Assembly (NCBI GenBank): GCA_025175895.1
Contig: CM045998.1
Coordinates: 18,027,153-18,091,152, forward strand
Source: Wurfbainia villosa
Lineage: Eukaryota > Streptophyta > Magnoliopsida > Zingiberales > Zingiberaceae
Reading direction: 5' to 3'
Length of the DNA: 64,000 nt
In this document: positions 58,827-64,000 of the stretch, piece after piece
Numbering within the stretch: the stretch's first letter is position 1
How the letters are laid out: each line of letters opens with the position of its first letter
Translations under genes and position numbers: made by a program
The notes under the pieces: generated by a model
Databases searched by the model: none
Seen by the model: the letters and a program-made list of their open reading frames with translations, nothing else
Told to the model about the DNA's origin: nothing

Positions 58827-59626
58827 ATATGTCTAGGAAGAGGAATTCCCAAAAGAAGAATGAAAAATCACAAATTGAGAAATTAGAGGTTGAAAATCAA
58901 GTTTTGAGATCAAAGCTTAAGAAAATGGAAGAGACCTTTAGGATAATAGAAAATATGATTCAAGGGTCAAATAGTCAAAGTCTAGATTGTAGGAGGCAAG
59001 GCCTACCTAAGGACAAGAAGGGTTTGGGTCACAAATCTAAGTCTAAGAAGGTAATTCCATCCTACCATAGTGTTCCATTTAACTATAAAACCACCTCTAG
59101 GTCTAGGAAAACTATGGTCACAAGAGAAGTCATCCCTAGTATTGACCATGGTAGATGTCTAGTGGCTAAGGTTTCAAAGAAGCCTTGGAAAGTCACTAGC
59201 AAGGTTCCAAGGGAAGCTATCCCTAAGATTAACCTTGAAAAGACCAAAATGACCAAGGCTTCAAAGCCTAGGAGGGTCATTAGGAAGGTAGCTAGGGAAG
59301 TCATCCTTAGTCAGTACCTTGTTAAACCAAGGAGATCAACTAGGTTTTGGGTTCCTATGAGCGTGATTCTATCATGCTAAATGGGTTTAGATTGTGTCAA
59401 CCTTAAATGGAAGGGTAATTAACCTAACCATGGTAAAGTTGATACTTTAGGACATTTTCAAGGCGATGTGATATCTTGGAAATGAGTTTAGAGTTTTATC
59501 ATAAAAGATTTTAGGATGTGCCAATAAAATTAAAAAAGTTTAAAAAATTGATCATAATTGGCACAAATAGACAAGAAGGTCATAGTGTGTCATTTTGGAG
59601 TTTTGGCACACTTGAGGAGAAATTAA

Positions 59627-60944
59627 TGTTAGGGCAATCAACCCATGTATGATGTGGTTTTGATGTGTATAACAAAGGGTTTAAGTTAGGTTGATTATGT
59701 TGATTTGATATGTGTGTTTAAGTTGTGCAGGACTTAGTAAATCACACATGAGTTAGCTTGATGAAAGCATTGGTGAGTTCACCATCTCATGGCTCGGGTC
59801 CTTCAGTCGGTGAAGGATGTCATTATGGAAGTTGTGCGCTTGGTGCATCAGAGGGACCGTCGAATGAGGAGCATTAGAGTGAAGACAAAGGAAGCAGATT
59901 TCAGGGCGAGACGCGAAGGATGACATTGCTGAAGCTGTGCGCTTGGTGCATCTGAGGCCCGTGGTCGGATGAAGAGAGCTTCGATGAGGGACTCCAAGGG
60001 AGATGAGAGATTGAGCGATTGTAACGGTAGCTTATAGGTGAACTTGGCCGAATGGCTAAGTCAAGTGTCGGATGCTTAAACTTAGGTTTGAGATTTTACC
60101 CGACATTTGGTTAAGTCAGATGCTCAAACAAGTGTCTTGTTTGAGGTTTTACCCGATGCTAGTCGATTGCTATGGATAGCAGTCGACTGCTCTGAGTTGA
60201 TGGAACTCGACTGGTGTTCGACTAGTGGGGTTTTGGCCCAGCGATCAGCGCCAGGGCGACGATCAATGCTACACCATCGATTGGCGCGAGGCGGCGATCG
60301 ATTCGTAGATGGTCGCGAGCACAGAATCTCCCGTAGCCGACTGATCCATCAGCTATGTAGGTAGCAGTCAACTGATGGGATCATCAATCGACTTCTAGGA
60401 GTACTGTTGGACGGTGATGACGACAAGTCAGAAGCCATTGTAAGTCAGCCGTTAGAGGGGCAGTCGACTGATGACATGCAGCAGTCGACTGCCGCCTGCC
60501 CAATGGGAAGAAACCCTTTTTCTCTATAAAAAGAAGGGTTGGGGGATTTTGGGAGGCTAATGCTTCACTCATAATCATACTCTCAAGTGTCCAACACGTT
60601 TTAACACTCCTCTTCTTGTTCTTATTTCCATCTTATTGTAAGAGGAAGTGATTTTGTAAAAGAGATTTACCTCCACCTTGCTTGGGCTAAAGGAGAGACT
60701 AGTGGATTGTTAAGGAGTGATTCGCCTTACGAATCATCCGTGGACTAGCGGCAAGGTCGTGAACCATGTTACATCTCGGCATTAGCGTTTACTCTTCTTT
60801 ACTTCTTTGTATTGTTTTAATTGTCTTTTTTTTAGCATTTCCACTGTGCTAACAACTCTTGTAGACGATTAAGACGATCGAATTCCACCGAGCACATCAT
60901 AGGCTATTCAACCCCTCTTCTAGCCGGGCCACGATCCTCTAACA
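59627..60944 (+). repeat. Element J 5' LTR
   Basis: 1318 bases, TGTTAGGGCAATC to CCTCTAACA, followed by a primer site. AGTCGACT sites 60165-60490, with a scrambled stretch at 60240-60310. TATA box 60525-60531; U5 box variant GGCTATTCAACCCCTC near 60902. Confidence 0.85.
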
Positions 60945-60946
60945 AG

Positions 60947-60960
60947 TGGTATTAGAGCCA
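60947..60960 (+). other. Element J primer-binding site
   Basis: TGGTATTAGAGCCA, one mismatch to the initiator-Met tRNA site and extended by two matching bases. Confidence 0.85.
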
Positions 60961-61005
60961 AGGTTGCTTGTCACCGGACTCACTATCACAACAAGCACAA
61001 CAAAA

Positions 61006-61248
61006 ATGGCCGACTCCAACATCCATCCGCCTAAATTTGAAGGGGACTTCTCTTGGTGGAAAAAGAGAATGGAGGTATTTTTCGAGACCTATTTTGAAAT
61101 TATGCTTATCATGGAAAATGGTTTCGAGATACCTAGGGATGAAGAAGGAAGGCTAATAGAAAAATCGAGGTGGACTAAGAAGCAAAGAGAGGAGCACCTT
61201 GCAAATTCAAAAGCCAAACACCATCTCTACAACATGCTCTCTCAATAA
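61006..61248 (+). pseudogene. gag: Element J gag, N-terminal fragment
   Basis: ATG 61006 begins an 80-residue open frame that looks like a gag N-terminus: WWKKRMEVFFETYFE, then GFEIPRDEEGRLIEKSRWTKKQRE. It ends in a stop at 61246-61248, seven bases before LTR L. The rest of element J is beyond L or lost. Confidence 0.8.
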
Positions 61249-61254
61249 GAGATA

Positions 61255-62384
61255 TGTTAGGGATCTTTGGAAGGCTAGAGGGGGTGAATAGTCTCTCTTG
61301 AATTCTACAAACAAAGTTAGCGGAAGCAAAGACAAAAACTAAAGAAAACAAGAGATACAAATACAAGCAGTAACAAGAATGATTTTATGTGATTTGGAGA
61401 TTAAGCTCTTACTACACGACAATCCTTAAGGTGGATCAACCCAAGTGAATCTCCACTAAGAAAGCTTTTTTGACACAACACTCCGCTTCTTACAAAAGAT
61501 GAATATGAAGATTAGAGAAGAGGAGGACTAAAAGCACTTAGAAAGCTTAAGAAAACATGGGGAACTTGAGAGTAAGTTTGGAAGATAAGCACTAGTCTCC
61601 TCAAGCACCCCATGACCTCTTTTTATAGAGAAGAGGATGATTTTCTCGTTGAGCCTTCATCAGTCGACTGATGGACTCCATCAGTTGACTGTTGATATAG
61701 CCAAAGCAATCCAACGACTTTTGACAAGCCGGATTCACGATCGTCACTATCCAATGGGAAGCTGATCAGTCAACTGATTGAGTAACCAGTCGAGTGCTCC
61801 AAGCGATCACTCGACTGGAGAATCTTCTATGTTGATGTCCACTTATAGCAGTCGACTGCTAGGGTATAGCAGTCGACTCATCTATAGCAATGATCGATGG
61901 GGACAATGATCGTCAAACCATAGCGATCTTGGTCATAGAATTCACCAACCGGTGGTGATCCGATTGGGACGAAACACTTCAAGTATGATTAAATCATACT
62001 TGAATTAACCCCCTAGACCTAGACTTAACCTTCTAGCTCTTCCTTCTGCCTTGCACCTCTAGGATCCCTCTGAGTCCGCGACTCCTTCATCCTTGCGCTT
62101 GCTTCCAAGAGCTTTCCTCGGTTTTGTCATGTCTTGGGTTTCTCTTTTGTCAAAGGACCGCTTGTACTTTACGCCGCCAAGACTACATGCTTGGACTTAC
62201 CTACAAAGATCTTGCCTTTGGTCTTTCTTTTCCAAGGTCCGCTTGGACTTTACGCTGCCAAGACTACATGCTTGGACTTACGCCGCCAAGACTTTTCCTT
62301 GAACTTTTCAAAATTAATGCCTAACTACAAATGATTATCCAAACATCAAAAGACATAAATGCTTGGGGCATTGTTGCACCAACA
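61255..62384 (-). repeat. Element L 3' LTR
   Basis: TGTTAGGGATC to GCACCAACA on the plus strand, 1130 bases, related to J. AGTCGACT sites 61660-61875; hairpin array 62165-62310; U5 box near 61275. On the minus strand it follows a purine tract AAAAAAGGAGAGAT, so it is a 3' LTR. Confidence 0.88.
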
Positions 62385-63456
62385 ATCTCTCCTTTTTTGA
62401 TGTTTGATAATCATTTAAGTTAGGTCTTGAAATATGCTCAGAAATAAACATTAAACATCATATATCAATATGAATTCTAACTTAAATTTCTCTTCTCCCC
62501 CTTTGACATACATCAAAAGAGAAGGTCTAAAAGAAATTAAGTTATGCATGAGTAAAGTTTAGGTATGTCTTGAACTAAGGTATAAGATAGAAATAAGGCT
62601 CCCCCTTAATCCAAGACATATTTCATGATGTGTAAATAACATGTTGAGCAAAGCATAATGTGAAAATATGTCCTAACTTTGCACCAACAATAAACATGAT
62701 ATAGACTTAGGGAATGAAAGGTTAATGTATCATAGAACTCCCCCTAAATCAATGCATCAAACAGTCATACACCCTCTTAATTACTAGGATTATCATACCA
62801 TAGGGTTAGGACATTTAAGACTATCCTCAAGACAAAGAAATAGGGATGATATGTAGAAAATCAGAGTGGCAATCGACTGATATCTGAGTCAGTCAACTGC
62901 CAAGCCTGAAATGTCAATTTTAGCCTTTTCATCCCAACTTCAGAAATGCATCAAAAATTTAAGAAACATCGAAAAATCATGAAATTTTGTGGACACATTT
63001 ATGAAGCCATTTTCTATCAAGGAAAAATAATTTAAAAAATATATGTTTTCTAGATTTTGAAAATGATACAATTTTGAGAACTAGCAAAACCTTTAATGAA
63101 TTTTCAATACTTTGTGGTACTTTTGCTTGTCAAGTGAAAACTGTTTTTCAAAATATAATAAACATAGTTTAAAATATATTTTTTTTGACATTTCCAATTA
63201 TGTTCTTAGAACTATATGCACATCAATTATACATAAGTCTTCCCAATGATTGGTCCAATGAAGGATCAATGTCTCTAGATGACATTTTGGTTCATAGTAA
63301 TGCATCATAACAAGCATGATGAACCAAATGTATTTTCCTAACATCTCACATATTGTCTAGGTGGCTCAATACAAAAATCATGGTTTCTTAGGTATTTTGT
63401 AAGATACTTAGAGGTATAGTCATAGATTTTCTAAAGGATCATGCAAACCTAGACCT
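62385..63456 (-). other. Element L 3' untranslated region
   Basis: AT-rich, no ORF, with CTCCCCC blocks and a CATCTCAC (about 63343) whose partner has decayed. Confidence 0.7.
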
Positions 63457-64000
63457 CTATTCTACTACTAAGCACATTCTAAGTTCTCTCCTAAGTGATG
63501 AATAATCTGCTTCGGGGAGAGCCTTGGTAAATATATCGGCTAGGTTAGACTTGAATTCTATGTAATTGAGTTCAATGTCTCCCTTTGCCACATGATCTCT
63601 AATGAAGTGATGCTTCACTTCAATGTGCTTAGTCCTAGAGTGATGTACTGGATTTTTAGTCAAATTTATGGTACTCACATTATCACAATAAACCTTGACA
63701 TTGGAGTAGTGTAGCTCATAGTCCTCTAGAGTGTGTCTCATCCAAAGTAATTGAGTCACACAACCACCCATAGCCACATATTCGGCTTCGGTGGCGGACA
63801 AAGCAACACAAGGTTGCTTTCTACTACTTCAACTAACTAGGGAGGATCCAAGAAATTGACATCCACCACTAGTACTCTTCCTATCCAACTTGTAACCCGC
63901 ATAGTCAGAGTCGGTGTACCTAACCAAATCAAAAGATTTTGTCCTAGGGTACCAAAGTTCTACATTTAGTGTGCCTTTGATATATCTTAAAATTCTCTTA
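63457..64000 (-). pseudogene. pol: Element L pol, RNase H end, runs off the window
   Basis: Minus-strand frame from the window edge to 63457 with RNase H motifs YTDSDYAGYKLDRKSTSGG, SATEAEYVAMGGC, NVSTINLTKNPVHHSRTKHIEVKHHF and the terminal LADIFTKALPEADYSSLRREL. One TGA at 63829-63831 stands where tryptophan is expected. This shows L belongs to a pol-bearing copia element; the other domains lie to the right. Confidence 0.9.

Larger units (their letters stand above)
52437..59380 (+). pseudogene. gag: Element G gag, broken and split by element M
   Basis: ATG 52437 starts an E-like gag: FDREDFSAWRERMETFL, acidic Ser/Glu linker, and knuckle regions at about 53113-53160 (last Cys replaced by Tyr) and 53250-53290 (CFKCNQKEHY then a stop). 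A frame change near 52620 and several stops (for example about 52710, 52747, 52917) disable it. After element M (target duplication ATATG) the C-terminal part at 58832-59380 is fully open, with a leucine/lysine coiled coil and the RFWVPMSV ending shared with A and E. Confidence 0.82.
50690..59626 (+). mobile_element. Element G: copia-like, gag only, 3' end lost
   Basis: 5' LTR 50690-52364, primer site, gag 52437-59380 interrupted by element M, then about 245 bases matching the post-gag region of A and E before LTR J begins. No pol and no 3' LTR in view. Closest to A and E in gag. Confidence 0.75.

Overview
The window is plant nuclear DNA made almost entirely of nested LTR retrotransposons. 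I found no host protein gene, rRNA, tRNA, CRISPR array or bacterial feature. The evidence for a plant is: primer-binding sites matching initiator-methionine tRNA (TGGTATCAGAGC), Ty1/copia polyproteins of the SIRE/Maximus type, long chromovirus-like Ty3/gypsy LTRs, and in-frame stops of the kind left by cytosine deamination. The species cannot be named from the sequence; a repeat-rich flowering plant is as far as I would go.

Layout. 1-4462: LTR and leader of a minus-strand Ty3/gypsy element with a 960-bp tandem duplication, sitting inside the 5' LTR of copia element A (4463-18306). A keeps gag and has no pol. Element B (6937-14282, also pol-less) sits in A's gag, and solo LTR C (11588-13820) sits in B's 3' LTR. 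18307-19894 and 41246-42498 are two halves of a decayed Tat-like Ty3/gypsy gag/protease region, split by copia element E (19895-41240, minus strand). E has an intact gag and a second, spliced-looking ORF2, but no pol. ORF2 is split by element D (23355-35683), the only copia element with gag and full pol inside the window. D itself holds an inverted, permuted copy, F (30202-33928). 42499-64000 is a chain of insertions: LTR K (holding solo LTR C'), LTR H (holding solo LTR P), element G (gag only, holding pol-less element M), element J, and the 3' end of a pol-bearing element L running off the right edge. Eight insertions are supported by target-site duplications, some with one mismatch.

How the parts may work together. 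Five elements (A, B, E, G, M) have LTRs, a primer site and a gag frame but no polymerase, so they look like dependants of pol-bearing relatives such as D and L. In D, gag and pol lie in different frames, separated by about 570 bases. A consensus splice donor inside gag and an acceptor exactly where pol opens would fuse them in frame. The same stretch holds a 123-nt cloverleaf-like fold found at identical length in D, B and M. The U3 parts of several LTR families carry arrays of short inverted repeats whose stems vary in a compensating way, plus AGTCGACT palindromes shared between families. In some copies the palindromes alone are scrambled.
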